Shown here one piece after another: positions 49,123-57,926 of a stretch of DNA of 64,000 nt (positions are counted from its first letter, which is position 1; each line of letters starts with the position of its first letter). The notes under the pieces were generated by a model that saw only the letters and a program-made list of their open reading frames with translations, had not been told where the DNA came from and did not search any database. The position numbers and the translations under genes were made by a program. This DNA comes from Candidatus Enterococcus murrayae (GTDB lineage Bacteria > Bacillota > Bacilli > Lactobacillales > Enterococcaceae): contig NZ_JAFLVR010000027.1 in the NCBI RefSeq assembly GCF_017315985.1, positions 49,784 to 113,783 on the forward strand, given 5' to 3'.

Positions 49123-49554
49123 TCAAGCCGTCCATTCCATTAACCATTCCGCTTCGTTTGTTTCGTGGTCTGTTTGTTTTTTTAGAGCTTTGAAGCCGTG
49201 CTTGAGATAAAAACGAACGGCACTCTCATTTTTTGAATAGACACTTAAGCTTAAGTGCGAGCAGCTGGTCTTTACCTTATTTAGTAATTGAGTTCCGATA
49301 CCTAAAGATCTGTATTCACTCAAAACAAAAATTCCCGCAATAAAATCATCAACCATTCCAAGAAACCCGATGATTTCATCGTGTTGATAATAGACAAAGA
49401 GTTTTGCCTTTGGAAGCATCGCTTTAACGACTGGGTAGTTATGAAGCCAATAGCTTTTTTCAATAAAGTCATGTGCGTCAAGATTGCTTTTTAACCAGAT
49501 GGAAGCGATCGTTTCCAAGTCTGTGCGACTGACAGTTTCAATTAACTTGATCAT
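49123..49554 (-). CDS. GNAT-family N-acetyltransferase
   Basis: 143 residues. It has the acetyl-CoA signature YRSLGIGTQLLNKVK and the C-terminal NESAVRFYLKHGFKAL typical of the fold. The substrate is unknown. The ATG at 49554 (MIKLIETVSRTD) follows SD GGAGC. A 52-residue gene ends 13 bases upstream on the same strand, so both are likely translated from one mRNA. Confidence 0.82.
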   Translation of the reverse strand: MIKLIETVSRTDLETIASIWLKSNLDAHDFIEKSYWLHNYPVVKAMLPKAKLFVYYQHDEIIGFLGMVDDFIAGIFVLSEYRSLGIGTQLLNKVKTSCSHLSLSVYSKNESAVRFYLKHGFKALKKQTDHETNEAEWLMEWTA

Positions 49555-49567
49555 AAATAGCTCCAGT

Positions 49568-49726
49568 TTATTTAGTAGATTTGAAAAGTGACTCATTGGT
49601 ATCTGAGTAATAATCAGGGTTCAGTTTATCCTCTTGTTTGGTCCCTAAAAGAGAGACCAGCATGGGACTAAATCCTAGCAGCCCCAATAGAATTGCTAAA
49701 GGAATGTATACACGTTTTTTTGTCAT
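49568..49726 (-). CDS. Small membrane-anchored peptide of 52 residues
   Basis: It begins with the basic MTKKRVYIP, followed by a single hydrophobic helix (LAILLGLLGFSPMLVSLLG) and an acidic, polar tail rich in D, S and N. This could be a membrane anchor or an uncleaved signal. SD AAGGAG lies seven bases before the ATG. It precedes the acetyltransferase gene by 13 bases. No family is recognised. Confidence 0.6.
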   Translation of the reverse strand: MTKKRVYIPLAILLGLLGFSPMLVSLLGTKQEDKLNPDYYSDTNESLFKSTK

Positions 49727-49799
49727 GATCGGAACTCCTTTTTGTTCATTGTAGTATATGGATAGGTTTCCGCAAAGCCCTTAGAAGAAAATAGGCAAA

Positions 49800-49834
49800 T
49801 AAAAAAACCTCCATCCACTTGGGATGAAGGAGGG
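49800..49834 (-). terminator. Terminator of the galactose genes
   Basis: On the minus strand CCTTCATCC pairs with GGATGGAGG across a five-base loop and is followed by seven T, just after the galK stop. Confidence 0.87.
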
Positions 49835-49838
49835 GGAA

Positions 49839-51008
49839 CTAGCCGATCTTCGTGGCTCCGCTGCCGATATGTGCAACGTAAAAGTCTGGCGCGTAGCCGA
49901 CAACATTCATGTATTCGTCGTAGACGTTGTTTTTGAAGCTGGGAATAGCTTCCTCTTTGACTAGGGCAATCGCACAGCCGCCAAAACCTGCGCCAGTCAT
50001 ACGGGCACCAAGTACACCAGCTTGTGCCTGAGCGGCATCAACTAGCGTGTCCAATTCAACTCCAGTCACTTCATAGTCGTGACGCAAAGAATAATGAGAG
50101 GCGTTCAATAATTTGCCAAAGGCTTCCAACTGGCCCTTTTCTAATTCTGCCTTCGCCTCTAAGGTTCGTTGATTTTCGGTTACAGCATGACGAGCACGGC
50201 GAATCAAAGTATCTTCGCCAATCAAGTCGATGTTGGCTTCAAAGGTTTCTTCATCAAGATCGCCTAAGGATTGAATCGTTAGCTTCTTTTGTAAACGAGC
50301 AAGAGCTTCTTCGCACTCGCTGCGGCGTTCATTATATTTGGAGTCTGCCAGTTCGCGACGTTTATTCGTATTCATGATAACCACCGCATAGCCATCTAAT
50401 TTCACCGGAACCATTTCGTATTTCAGTGTGTTGGTGTCTAAAAGAATCGCTTGATCCACAGCACCAAACCCAATCGCAAATTGATCCATGATACCTGAAT
50501 TTACACCAATAAACTCATTTTCAACTTTCTTACCGGTTTGGACCAGCTCAAGCCGATCGGTATCCAAGGTGAATAAATCTTCCAATACGACACCAACCAA
50601 CAGTTCCAAAGAAGCACTGCTGGAAAGGCCGGCACCATTAGGGATCGTTCCTTCAACTAACAATTCGAAGCCATGATCAATTAGATGTCCCGCTTCCTTT
50701 AATTTTAGAACCATGCCTTTTACATAATTGGCCCAATTGTCCTTTTTATCGTAATCCAATTTGTCGATATCAAAGGTAATAACGCCGATGTCTTCAAAAT
50801 TTGTCGAATAGACCAATATTTTTTTATCCTCACGAGGAGCAGCAACACCGTATGTTCCATAGGTGATAGAGGCGGGGAAGACGTGACCGCCATTGTAATC
50901 CGTATGCTCGCCGATCAAGTTGATCCGGCCCGGAGAAAAATATTGCGTTGTCTCATGCGGCCCGAATATTTCAGCAAATTTAGTGTTTAGTTCACGTTTA
51001 ATTTCCAT
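49839..51008 (-). CDS. galK: Galactokinase
   Basis: 389 residues of the GHMP kinase family. The galactokinase signature [19 protein letters not shown], the ATP loop [11 protein letters not shown] and the C-terminal [13 protein letters not shown] are all intact. It phosphorylates alpha-D-galactose at C1 for the Leloir pathway. Its start overlaps the end of galM by 11 bases. galT and galE are not in the window, so the pathway is completed elsewhere. Confidence 0.95.
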   Translation of the reverse strand: MEIKRELNTKFAEIFGPHETTQYFSPGRINLIGEHTDYNGGHVFPASITYGTYGVAAPREDKKILVYSTNFEDIGVITFDIDKLDYDKKDNWANYVKGMVLKLKEAGHLIDHGFELLVEGTIPNGAGLSSSASLELLVGVVLEDLFTLDTDRLELVQTGKKVENEFIGVNSGIMDQFAIGFGAVDQAILLDTNTLKYEMVPVKLDGYAVVIMNTNKRRELADSKYNERRSECEEALARLQKKLTIQSLGDLDEETFEANIDLIGEDTLIRRARHAVTENQRTLEAKAELEKGQLEAFGKLLNASHYSLRHDYEVTGVELDTLVDAAQAQAGVLGARMTGAGFGGCAIALVKEEAIPSFKNNVYDEYMNVVGYAPDFYVAHIGSGATKIG

Positions 51009-52041
51009 GTTTCTTCGCTTCTTTCAAGGTTATTTTATATTCTGTTGTCGTTTCGAAGGTCTCATTAGCAGGTAACGTAATTGAACCGAATTCAGGGAAT
51101 TGTTCAGCACCGGGGGCGATTTGTGTTTCAAAGGTGATACCGCCATGATGCGCTAGCTTTTCTCCATGTATTTCTGGGCCATCCTCGCCGAAGTTTGCGG
51201 TGAAGATCACCACGCTGGATGAATCTGTAGAGACTGTCAATTCAATGTTTCCGTCTGGGCTGGTCAATTTGGCTGCCGGCTGGTGCAAATGACTTTCCTT
51301 CAAGAAGAAGGGATGATCAAGTCCGTTGCATTGATTCTTTTGTTCAAAGTCGCTAGTAAATACATCCGCTAACGGTTTTTCTGTCTGGAAGTCAAAGGGC
51401 GTTCCTGCTGCTGCGGTGATTTCACCAGTTGGAGTCGTATCTGGCCGCAACGAAGCAAAACTTTCGCTGTTCAGCCAAAGGGTATGGTCATCGATCGCTT
51501 GAGTAACATCGCCGGTCAAATTAAAGTAGACATGGTTGGTTGGATTGAAGAGCGTCGTTTGATCGCTGATTCCTTTGGTTGTTACGCGCCAAACATTCTC
51601 ATCAGTCAAGGTATGCCGCACTTCAACAGTCAAATTCCCAGGAAAACCATGTTCGCCGTCAGGACTGACGGTGGTAAAAATGATCGATGCTTCGTCATCG
51701 CCGTTTTCAATAGTGTAGTCCCATTTTTTTGCTTCAAAGCCGGGTTTTCCGCCGTGCAAAGAATGTCCAGTCGCTGGATCAACGGCTACTTGGTACTCTT
51801 GATCGTCAAGGGTAAAACGACCGTTTTCGATTCGACCAGCCGTCCGTCCGATGGTGCCGCCAATGAATGGGTCCTTTTCTAAATATTCTTCTGCCGAATC
51901 GAAGCCTAAAATCAATTCCTTGTCACGTCCTAAACGAACGATCCTTGCGCCTAAATCAGTAACGGCTAGGTGGAAACCGTCTTCATTTTTGATAGTAATC
52001 AGGTGATAGTCTTGGCCAAAAGCTTGTTCTGTAATTTGCAT
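50998..52041 (-). CDS. galM: Aldose 1-epimerase (galactose mutarotase)
   Basis: 347 residues. The active-site histidines are in [11 protein letters not shown] and [13 protein letters not shown], and the C-terminal glutamate is in [11 protein letters not shown]. It interconverts alpha and beta anomers of galactose before galactokinase acts. The ATG at 52041 follows SD AGAGAGG; an upstream in-frame methionine has no SD. It is the first gene of the galM-galK operon. Confidence 0.93.
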   Translation of the reverse strand: MQITEQAFGQDYHLITIKNEDGFHLAVTDLGARIVRLGRDKELILGFDSAEEYLEKDPFIGGTIGRTAGRIENGRFTLDDQEYQVAVDPATGHSLHGGKPGFEAKKWDYTIENGDDEASIIFTTVSPDGEHGFPGNLTVEVRHTLTDENVWRVTTKGISDQTTLFNPTNHVYFNLTGDVTQAIDDHTLWLNSESFASLRPDTTPTGEITAAAGTPFDFQTEKPLADVFTSDFEQKNQCNGLDHPFFLKESHLHQPAAKLTSPDGNIELTVSTDSSSVVIFTANFGEDGPEIHGEKLAHHGGITFETQIAPGAEQFPEFGSITLPANETFETTTEYKITLKEAKKHGN

Positions 52042-52141
52042 AATAAAAACCTCTCTTTTTATGTAATAAGAAATCATCGTATCCCGCTAATTTTATCGAT
52101 TTATTGATAAAGTGACAAGGGGTAGAAGTTTTTCAATAGTG

Positions 52142-52187
52142 CGTACTTCCAATTTAACAAGAAATCGTTTTCTTTAAAACGTACTTC
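52142..52187 (-). promoter_or_regulatory. Control region of galM: cre candidate flanked by CGTACTTC repeats
   Basis: AGAAATCGTTTTCT (52160-52173) reads AGAAAACGATTTCT on the minus strand and fits a cre site at 12 of 14 positions. It is flanked by two CGTACTTC copies (52142-52149 and 52180-52187), 38 bp apart, which may be regulator sites. CcpA control of galactose genes is common in this group; binding here is inferred. Confidence 0.45.
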
Positions 52188-52267
52188 TGTGATGATCATT
52201 TAACTTTTTGTTGCATTTCTTCATTGATTTCAAGCGTCACATTTTTTTGATCTAAACCAAAGAGCAG

Positions 52268-52636
52268 TTATCGCCAGAATTTAGCATACTCCGCTTTATC
52301 CTCAAGGTTGAAGGCGATCATTTCTCGGATGAGGGGATAGTTGATCTCTTCAGTCCATTTTATTCGAAAAATATTAGTTGTATGGCTGTACCCAAAGTTT
52401 TGAATTGCTGGTAAAAATTTTTTTAGACAAGCGACTTCAGGTGAAACGGAAAAATGGTTTTTAGCCGTGCTGACTCCAAGGATAAATGTTCCGTGATGAG
52501 TAAACATGGGTTCATTCCACGCGATTCGTGTATCCAATTCAGGAAACTCGGTTAAAATCCATTGAAAAAGTGCACGCAATTTGTCTCGATGTGCCTCATC
52601 TTCAATTTGGGCTAAATAATTTTTGAAAGTATCCAT
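52268..52636 (-). CDS. DUF1801 / YdhG-Fra-like protein
   Basis: 122 residues of the DUF1801 family. Marks are RIAWNEPMFTHHGTFILGVSTAKNHFSVSP and the closing NLEDKAEYAKFWR. Bacillus Fra/YdhG is described as a frataxin-like iron chaperone. Whether that function holds for this protein is not shown. SD GGGAGGAAAG precedes the ATG. It is a single-gene unit. Confidence 0.8.
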   Translation of the reverse strand: MDTFKNYLAQIEDEAHRDKLRALFQWILTEFPELDTRIAWNEPMFTHHGTFILGVSTAKNHFSVSPEVACLKKFLPAIQNFGYSHTTNIFRIKWTEEINYPLIREMIAFNLEDKAEYAKFWR

Positions 52637-52876
52637 TGCTTTCCTCCCGCTTTTTTATGATGATCATTGGATGACTTTGCTGGCAAAGTCTATCTCCCAG
52701 TATACCAGCAGATAAATAGAAAGCAGAGAAAAAATGCCGCCATCCAATAAAACAGCACTGCTTGGATAGAGGAATGGGACGTTTCGATGAAGCCCATGAA
52801 TAAAAGAGAGGATTCTTAATGATTCATAAAAAATATGCGGTATAATTTAGAGTGGAAATCAGACGGGAGAGGTAAG

Positions 52877-53782
52877 ATGGAACAGACAATTTTTCTAAAA
52901 AAAGAGCAGCATCATTTGAAAACGGATCTTCATTTTGATTTTTGCGGGATTTCAAAAACGTTGCCCTTCCATTCCTTTGGACCAGCGATTCGTCAGAATT
53001 ATATTTTACATATTGTAATGGAAGGAAAAGGGACTTATCAGGTCAAAAATCAGCAATATCATTTAAAGAAGGGGGATCTCTTTTTGATTCGCCCCGGAGA
53101 TTCCACCTTCTATTTAGCTGACGGGGAAGATCCGTGGATGTATTGCTGGCTTTCTTTTGGCGGAGCTGCTGCGGATGAAATTATTCGTCACTCTCACTTT
53201 AGAACCGACCAGTATACGATGGTTTCTTCTGATGTACAAAAGTATATCGACACGATTTTGGCCTGCCTTCCTTTTGCAGAAGAGACGTTAGAAAATGAAC
53301 TGCATTTAAATGAGCTGACGTATCGTTTTTTAGCAGCACTTTTAGAGGACGGCGGGAAGGTCCATTTAGGTGAGCAAAAAAAATATTCGCCGTTAGCAGT
53401 AGCTGCTGTAGAATACATCAAAACGCATTATGCAGAGCAATTGACAGTTGAAGAGATCGCGCGATATTTGGCGGTTAATCGCAGTCATTTATCACGAGTG
53501 TTTCATAATCATATGGATATTAGTATTAGAGATTATATTTTAGGCGTTCGCATCAACCGGGCGGCATTTTTACTTTCCATGACGGATGAATCAGTGGAGA
53601 GCGTCGCGGAGCAAGCGGGATTTAACAGTTTGGTTGTCTTTAGCCGAATGTTTAAGAAATTGACAGGAGAAACAGCCACTGCTTATCGGAAGCGAATGAA
53701 AAATGAGGATTTTAAAAATGTGTCATTGAATGAATTAAAAAAACAACTAGAGCAGCAGGCTGTGGTAAATCGCGCGACATAG
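52877..53782 (+). CDS. AraC-family regulator with cupin sugar-sensing domain
   Basis: 301 residues. The N-terminal AraC-type cupin spans about residues 15-150 (NYILHIVMEGKGTYQVKNQQYHLKKGDLFLIRPG). Two C-terminal helix-turn-helices follow: LTVEEIARYLAVNRSHLSRVFHN and SVESVAEQAGFNSLVVFSRMFKKLTG. The ATG at 52877 follows SD GGGAGAGG. Similar proteins activate alpha-galactoside and raffinose genes. The adjacent galactose genes make a link plausible, but no glycosidase is beside it. Confidence 0.87.
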   Translation: MEQTIFLKKEQHHLKTDLHFDFCGISKTLPFHSFGPAIRQNYILHIVMEGKGTYQVKNQQYHLKKGDLFLIRPGDSTFYLADGEDPWMYCWLSFGGAAADEIIRHSHFRTDQYTMVSSDVQKYIDTILACLPFAEETLENELHLNELTYRFLAALLEDGGKVHLGEQKKYSPLAVAAVEYIKTHYAEQLTVEEIARYLAVNRSHLSRVFHNHMDISIRDYILGVRINRAAFLLSMTDESVESVAEQAGFNSLVVFSRMFKKLTGETATAYRKRMKNEDFKNVSLNELKKQLEQQAVVNRAT

Positions 53783-53785
53783 CTA

Positions 53786-53870
53786 AGATAACGTTTACAA
53801 TGAATAACGGATACCCTATACTTAAATTATCAGATAATGAACTATCTTCTTATTAGAGGATAAGCTTATC
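53786..53870 (+). promoter_or_regulatory. Control region of deoC
   Basis: AGATAACGTTTACA (53786-53799) resembles a cre site. Two palindromes follow: ATTATC-A-GATAAT (53826-53838) and GATAAGCTTATC (53859-53870). They share the GATAA arm and could bind a nucleoside-responsive repressor. No promoter is certain. Confidence 0.4.
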
Positions 53871-53888
53871 AAATAGGAGGGATCAACC

Positions 53889-54590
53889 ATGAAAAGGGCT
53901 AGTGAGATGACCGTCGAAGAGTTAGGTGCATATATCGATCAGTCGGTGTTGAAGCCGGATTTTACTGAAGCCGAGATTCGCCAGTATATCCAAGAAGGTA
54001 TCGACTATCATTGTGCAACCGTTTGTGTCAACCCAGCTTCTTTAGATATCGCAGCGGAGATGACTAAAGGAACAGACACAAAAATTTGTGTAGTATGCGA
54101 TTTTCCATTTGGTACCAGTACGACTGCCTCTAAGGTTTTGCAGGCAGAGACCTATTGTCAGCGAGAAGATATTTATGAATTGGATATTGTTGCGAATTTT
54201 GGTTGGATTCGCAGCGGTAAATATGAGGATGTTACCAAAGAACTTCGTGTGATCGTCGAAGCTTGTCATGCGCATGGAACTGCGGTGAAGGTCATTTTTG
54301 AAACCGATACATTGAATGAAGAGCAGATTCGTCAGGCCTGCGAATGCGCGATTGCCGCGAATGCAGACTTTGTTAAGACAAGTACGGGTTTTATTACCGG
54401 TTATGAAAGCAAGGGCGCTACGAAGGAAGTTATTGAAATTATGATGGATCAATGCAAAGGTCGAATAAAAATCAAAGGCAGCGGCGGAATCCGTACGCGG
54501 GAACACTTTTTAGAATTGATTGATATGGGCATTGACCGTATGGGGATTGGCTTCAAATCGACTCCGATCGTTTTAGGTTTGGACAACTAA
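53889..54590 (+). CDS. deoC: Deoxyribose-phosphate aldolase
   Basis: 233 residues, class I aldolase barrel. The Schiff-base lysine is K163 in DFVKTSTGF. The proton-relay lysine lies in IKIKGSGGIRT, and the start IDQSVLKPDFTEAEI matches the family LDHT-L-K region with changes. It cleaves 2-deoxyribose 5-phosphate to glyceraldehyde 3-phosphate and acetaldehyde. SD AGGAGGG precedes the ATG. It stands apart from other nucleoside-salvage genes. Confidence 0.88.
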   Translation: MKRASEMTVEELGAYIDQSVLKPDFTEAEIRQYIQEGIDYHCATVCVNPASLDIAAEMTKGTDTKICVVCDFPFGTSTTASKVLQAETYCQREDIYELDIVANFGWIRSGKYEDVTKELRVIVEACHAHGTAVKVIFETDTLNEEQIRQACECAIAANADFVKTSTGFITGYESKGATKEVIEIMMDQCKGRIKIKGSGGIRTREHFLELIDMGIDRMGIGFKSTPIVLGLDN

Positions 54591-54591
54591 T

Positions 54592-55155
54592 ATGGCAGAG
54601 AACTTACGATTTGAAACAAGAGCAGATTTTCGCACATGGCTGTCAAAAAATGCGGAAACTAGCGGCGGTGTCTGGTTAGTATTTGGTAAAACAAAGCGAG
54701 TTAAGACCTTAAAGGCTGGTGAAGCATTAGAAGAAGCACTATGCTTTGGCTGGATTGATGGCGTGATGAAAAAGCTTGACGAAGATTCTTACATTAAATA
54801 TTTTGCTTTGCGCCGAAAAAACAGTAAATGGTCAGAGAAAAATAAAAAAATCGTAGCAAAGCTGGAAGAACAGGGCTTGCTGACAGAGCTGGGGCGTGAA
54901 AAAATCGCTGAAGCGAAGGAAAACGGTCAATGGGAGAACGCCACACGACCATCGGCAATCACAGAGGGACAGATTGCTGAAGTATCAGCACTGCTGAAAG
55001 GAAATGCTGAGGCCTCAAAAAACTTTGAAAACATGCCGCCTTCAGTCAGAAAAACCTATACGCGCGCTTATTTTGACGCAAAAACAGATGCTGGAAGAGC
55101 CAGCAGATTGGCTTGGATGACTGACCGCTTGGAAAAAAATTTAAAACCGATGTAA
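54592..55155 (+). CDS. YdeI/OmpD-associated (bacteriocin-protection-like) family protein
   Basis: 187 residues. The pattern of FRTWLSKNAETSGGVWLVFGK, EALCFGWIDGVMKKLDEDSYIKYFALRR and the C-terminal PSVRKTYTRAYFDAKTDAGRASRLAWM is typical of the YdeI family. The function is poorly known; some members are named bacteriocin-protection or stress proteins. The ATG starts two bases after the deoC stop, so it is translationally coupled to deoC. A terminator-repeat follows. Confidence 0.85.
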   Translation: MAENLRFETRADFRTWLSKNAETSGGVWLVFGKTKRVKTLKAGEALEEALCFGWIDGVMKKLDEDSYIKYFALRRKNSKWSEKNKKIVAKLEEQGLLTELGREKIAEAKENGQWENATRPSAITEGQIAEVSALLKGNAEASKNFENMPPSVRKTYTRAYFDAKTDAGRASRLAWMTDRLEKNLKPM

Positions 55156-55194
55156 GACAAAAGAGACCGACCTCAAAAAAATTATTGAATAATA

Positions 55195-55282
55195 TAAAGC
55201 CGAACACTCTGATTACTTTCAATGATGATAGTAATTGAGTGTTCGGCTTTCATTTTGTTAAGTATTTTTCAAAATAGCTTTC
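55195..55282 (-). repeat. Dispersed terminator-repeat, copy 7
   Basis: The hairpin arms are GCCGAACACTC / GAGTGTTCGGC with inner ATTACT/AGTAAT. The core (CTTTCATTTTGTTAAGTATT then TTTCAAAATAGCTTTC on +) lies toward the oxidoreductase gene, whose stop is 15 bases away on the minus strand. It also follows the convergent YdeI-like gene. Confidence 0.88.
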
Positions 55283-55296
55283 GAAGCAGCTGCTTT

Positions 55297-56385
55297 TTAC
55301 CGGTGAATATACTGAGATAACTCTTTTTGATACCCCTGCCAGCCTGCTTTTCCGGTATTCAGGTATTGGGCCAAGAGGTAGCCAATATAGGGGCCCGTCG
55401 ACAAACCAGAAGAGCCTAATCCGCTAGCAACAAGGACATGATCAGTCAACGAACCAAAAAATGGAGCAAAGTCAGAAGTATAAGCACGGGTGCCGACCCG
55501 GTAGTGAGAGGGTGCCGCCAACAATTTTTCTGGCTCTGCTAAAAACCGATGCGCACCGCTTGTCAGCTGTTCAAATGCTTCGGGAGTTTCTCTCAAATCC
55601 CAGCCAGCGTCATTTTCATGGGTAGCGCCCAATAAAATTTTTCCAGCTAAAAAAGGAATCAGGTCAGCTTCACCATCCAGCATAGCAACTGGGAAATCAC
55701 CACTGTTTTTGATCGCAGTTTGGAAGACTAGAAGCTGTCCCTTTTGCGGCCGCAAATCTACTTGATAACCTAAAGGTGTGAGGAGCTCCTTCAAATGAGG
55801 ACCAACAGTTAAAATGATCTGATCGAACGCTTCTTTTTTTTCGCCGAAGAGAATCGTTTGCTCATCTGCTAGTTGAACCCGCTGCGGTATAAAATGAATT
55901 CCTTTTTCCTCCGCTTTTTTCCGCATATGAATCAGATAGGCTTTTCCATCTAAACGACCGCCGCCGCTGATTTTCAGAGCAGATAGAGGCTTTAACAAAG
56001 GCAGTTCCTGCTGGGTTTGTTCGCCTGAAAGCCGTTCGATCGTGCCGATCTCAGGAGCACTTGCCTTCCGTTCCTCGGCTAAAGCAAGAAGCTCATCCAA
56101 TTGATGCTCAGGACGTAAAAGCAGAGTTCCCGATTGTTGATAAATCGTGTGATCTATTTGAAAATCTTGGATTAGTTTTGGGAAGAATGCCGCACCATCT
56201 TTTGCAAGCTGGTACCATTGCTTGTTCCGGCGCTTGGAAAGCCAAGGAGAGATGATCCCGGCACTGGCTTTGGTTGCTTGTCCGGTAGGCTCATCGAATA
56301 GGGTTACTTGATAGTTTTTTTGATCTAAGTAATTGGCCAGCGTCATACCGATGATGCCGCCGCCAACAATTGCGATTTTTTGCAT
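55297..56385 (-). CDS. FAD-dependent amino-acid oxidoreductase (DAO/DadA/ThiO-like)
   Basis: 362 residues. The FAD-binding start is KIAIVGGGIIGMTLANYLDQ, with SAGIISPW after the first strand as in glycine oxidase and D-amino-acid dehydrogenase relatives. The C-terminal ASGLGSSGLSTGPYIGYLLA contacts the flavin. The substrate is not evident. The ATG at 56385 is chosen because the fold begins immediately after it; the SD (GAAG) is weak. It is divergent from the PadR gene. Confidence 0.83.
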   Translation of the reverse strand: MQKIAIVGGGIIGMTLANYLDQKNYQVTLFDEPTGQATKASAGIISPWLSKRRNKQWYQLAKDGAAFFPKLIQDFQIDHTIYQQSGTLLLRPEHQLDELLALAEERKASAPEIGTIERLSGEQTQQELPLLKPLSALKISGGGRLDGKAYLIHMRKKAEEKGIHFIPQRVQLADEQTILFGEKKEAFDQIILTVGPHLKELLTPLGYQVDLRPQKGQLLVFQTAIKNSGDFPVAMLDGEADLIPFLAGKILLGATHENDAGWDLRETPEAFEQLTSGAHRFLAEPEKLLAAPSHYRVGTRAYTSDFAPFFGSLTDHVLVASGLGSSGLSTGPYIGYLLAQYLNTGKAGWQGYQKELSQYIHR

Positions 56386-56521
56386 GTAGCGTACTTCCTT
56401 CTTTATAGCGTATAATTTATGTTTTTCCCCAAGCTTATTTGAATAGGGGGAAAAATACATGTATCTGTTGTTGATTCTGCCATAACAGAAATTATTTATC
56501 AATTAATCTAAAAAATTTTAC

Positions 56522-56564
56522 TTTACCTGTCGTAGTAATTGTCGTACAATGATTACAACGACAG
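56522..56564 (+). promoter_or_regulatory. Promoter with 38-bp palindromic operator for the PadR-HAAS genes
   Basis: -35 TTTACC (56522-56527) and -10 TACAAT (56545-56550) have 17-base spacing. A 38-bp imperfect palindrome (56527-56564) with outer arms CTGTCGT / ACGACAG and inner GTAAT/ATTAC covers the spacer and the -10. This is a strong candidate autorepressor site for the PadR protein. Confidence 0.7.
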
Positions 56565-56590
56565 ATGAAGTAATTTCAGGAGGTGGCAAA

Positions 56591-56917
56591 ATGATTTCGA
56601 GCGATGGAATTCGCGGGTACAATGATGTCATCATTTTGTCCGTACTGAAGGATGGCGATTCCTATGGCTATGCGGTGTCTCAAAAGATCAGAGATGTGAG
56701 CGAGGAAGTGTATGTCATCAAGGAGACGACGCTTTATTCCGCCTTCAACCGGTTGGAAAAAAATGGCTACATCCATTCTTATCCGGGAGAAATTACCCAT
56801 GGAAAGAAACGAACGTACTATCAAATAACCGAAAAAGGCCTGGCTTTTTTAGAAGAAAAGCGAGACGAATGGAAGCAGACTAAAAAAGTTGTGAATCGAT
56901 TTATGAAAGAAGGGTAA
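56591..56917 (+). CDS. PadR-family transcriptional regulator (short form)
   Basis: 108 residues, only the winged-helix domain and a short dimerisation helix. Motifs are ILSVLKDGDSYGYAVSQKIRD, ETTLYSAFNRLEKNGYI and KRTYYQITEKGLAFLEE. The ATG at 56591 follows SD AGGAGGT; an upstream in-frame extension would cross the SD. The gene for a HAAS-domain membrane protein starts three bases after its stop, the usual PadR-HAAS pairing in Firmicutes. Confidence 0.9.
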   Translation: MISSDGIRGYNDVIILSVLKDGDSYGYAVSQKIRDVSEEVYVIKETTLYSAFNRLEKNGYIHSYPGEITHGKKRTYYQITEKGLAFLEEKRDEWKQTKKVVNRFMKEG

Positions 56918-56920
56918 ACT

Positions 56921-57865
56921 ATGGATACGATAAAAAATTATGTAGAGACGCTGTTTCTCGAATTTCCAAATACGAAAGAAGTCCGACGTGCGAAGCAAGA
57001 GATTTTGACGATTATGGAAGACCATTATTTGGCATTATTAGATGAAGGAAAAAGCGAGCACGAAGCAATCGGGCAAGTCATCAGTGAGTTCGGCTCTGTA
57101 GACGAGCTGCGAGAAGAATTGGAATTTGCATCGCGCGAAAGAGAGCCTGAAGACGGCATTGAAGAAGACGAAATGTATCAATACTTGACTGAGCGAAAGA
57201 AAGACGCAAAAGGACTCAGTCTAGGCATCAGCGGCTGTTTGCTAGCAGTGGGAACATTGGTCGGGTTGGGTATCAGCGGTGCTGAGATGATGGGCTTTTT
57301 ATTGTTCTTTATTCTGATAGCTATTAGTGTCGGAGTTATTATTTATAACGGGATGCAATTTTCTAAAAACAATGTTGTGCTGAACGACCGCTACATTCCT
57401 GTAGACTTAAATAAGGAAGCACAGAAATTGAAACAAGGGTATCAAAAAAGCTTCCAGGTTAGTTTAGTCTTTGGGATTTGTCTGTGTGTGTTGAGTGTAT
57501 CGCCGATTTTCTTTTTCCAAATGTTTACCTATGCGGAATACGGAATTCCAGTGATGTTCTTCTTTTTAGCGATCGGTGTATTTTTGATCATTTACGGCAG
57601 TATCAATTACAGCAGCTTTGACAAGTTTATCAAGGAAAAATATTTCATTGCGGATGAGGATGCATTAGGACCCAACGCGATGCAGGAAAAATATGGGGAT
57701 GCTGCTCGTACGAAGCATCTGTTGGAGCGGGTATATTGGCCAATCGTTGTAATGATCTACTTTAGCTGGTCATTTTTAACTCATTCATGGGGCTTTAGCT
57801 GGATTATCTTTGTTATGGCAGGGATTTTTTATAGTGTTCTGGAGGCAATCTTTGTAAAAAAGTAG
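56921..57865 (+). CDS. HAAS-domain membrane protein (DUF1700-like)
   Basis: 314 residues. Residues 1-75 form the helical HAAS domain (MDTIKNYVETLFLEFPNTKE, with EAIGQVISEFGSVDELREEL). Six hydrophobic helices follow in three pairs (about 100-140, 182-235 and 270-312). Such proteins partner with a short PadR repressor and are thought to respond to envelope or drug stress, but the mechanism is not established. It is coupled to the padR gene. Confidence 0.83.
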   Translation: MDTIKNYVETLFLEFPNTKEVRRAKQEILTIMEDHYLALLDEGKSEHEAIGQVISEFGSVDELREELEFASREREPEDGIEEDEMYQYLTERKKDAKGLSLGISGCLLAVGTLVGLGISGAEMMGFLLFFILIAISVGVIIYNGMQFSKNNVVLNDRYIPVDLNKEAQKLKQGYQKSFQVSLVFGICLCVLSVSPIFFFQMFTYAEYGIPVMFFFLAIGVFLIIYGSINYSSFDKFIKEKYFIADEDALGPNAMQEKYGDAARTKHLLERVYWPIVVMIYFSWSFLTHSWGFSWIIFVMAGIFYSVLEAIFVKK

Positions 57866-57882
57866 CCTAGGTTTTATACGTG

Positions 57883-57926
57883 AAAAGACGTTCGAAGCAT
57901 TTCTCTTATGCTTCGAACGTCTTTTT
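57883..57926. terminator. Strong bidirectional terminator
   Basis: An 18-bp perfect stem (AAAAGACGTTCGAAGCAT pairing with its complement at 57908-57925) with a seven-base loop and a T tail. Its right arm encodes the last residues (KKTFEA) and stop of the second WYL gene, so it ends both convergent units. Confidence 0.95.

Noticed and set aside
54042..54506. Open frame of 154 codons antisense to deoC
   Set aside because: deoC is unmistakable on the plus strand; the antisense frame has no SD and no family features.
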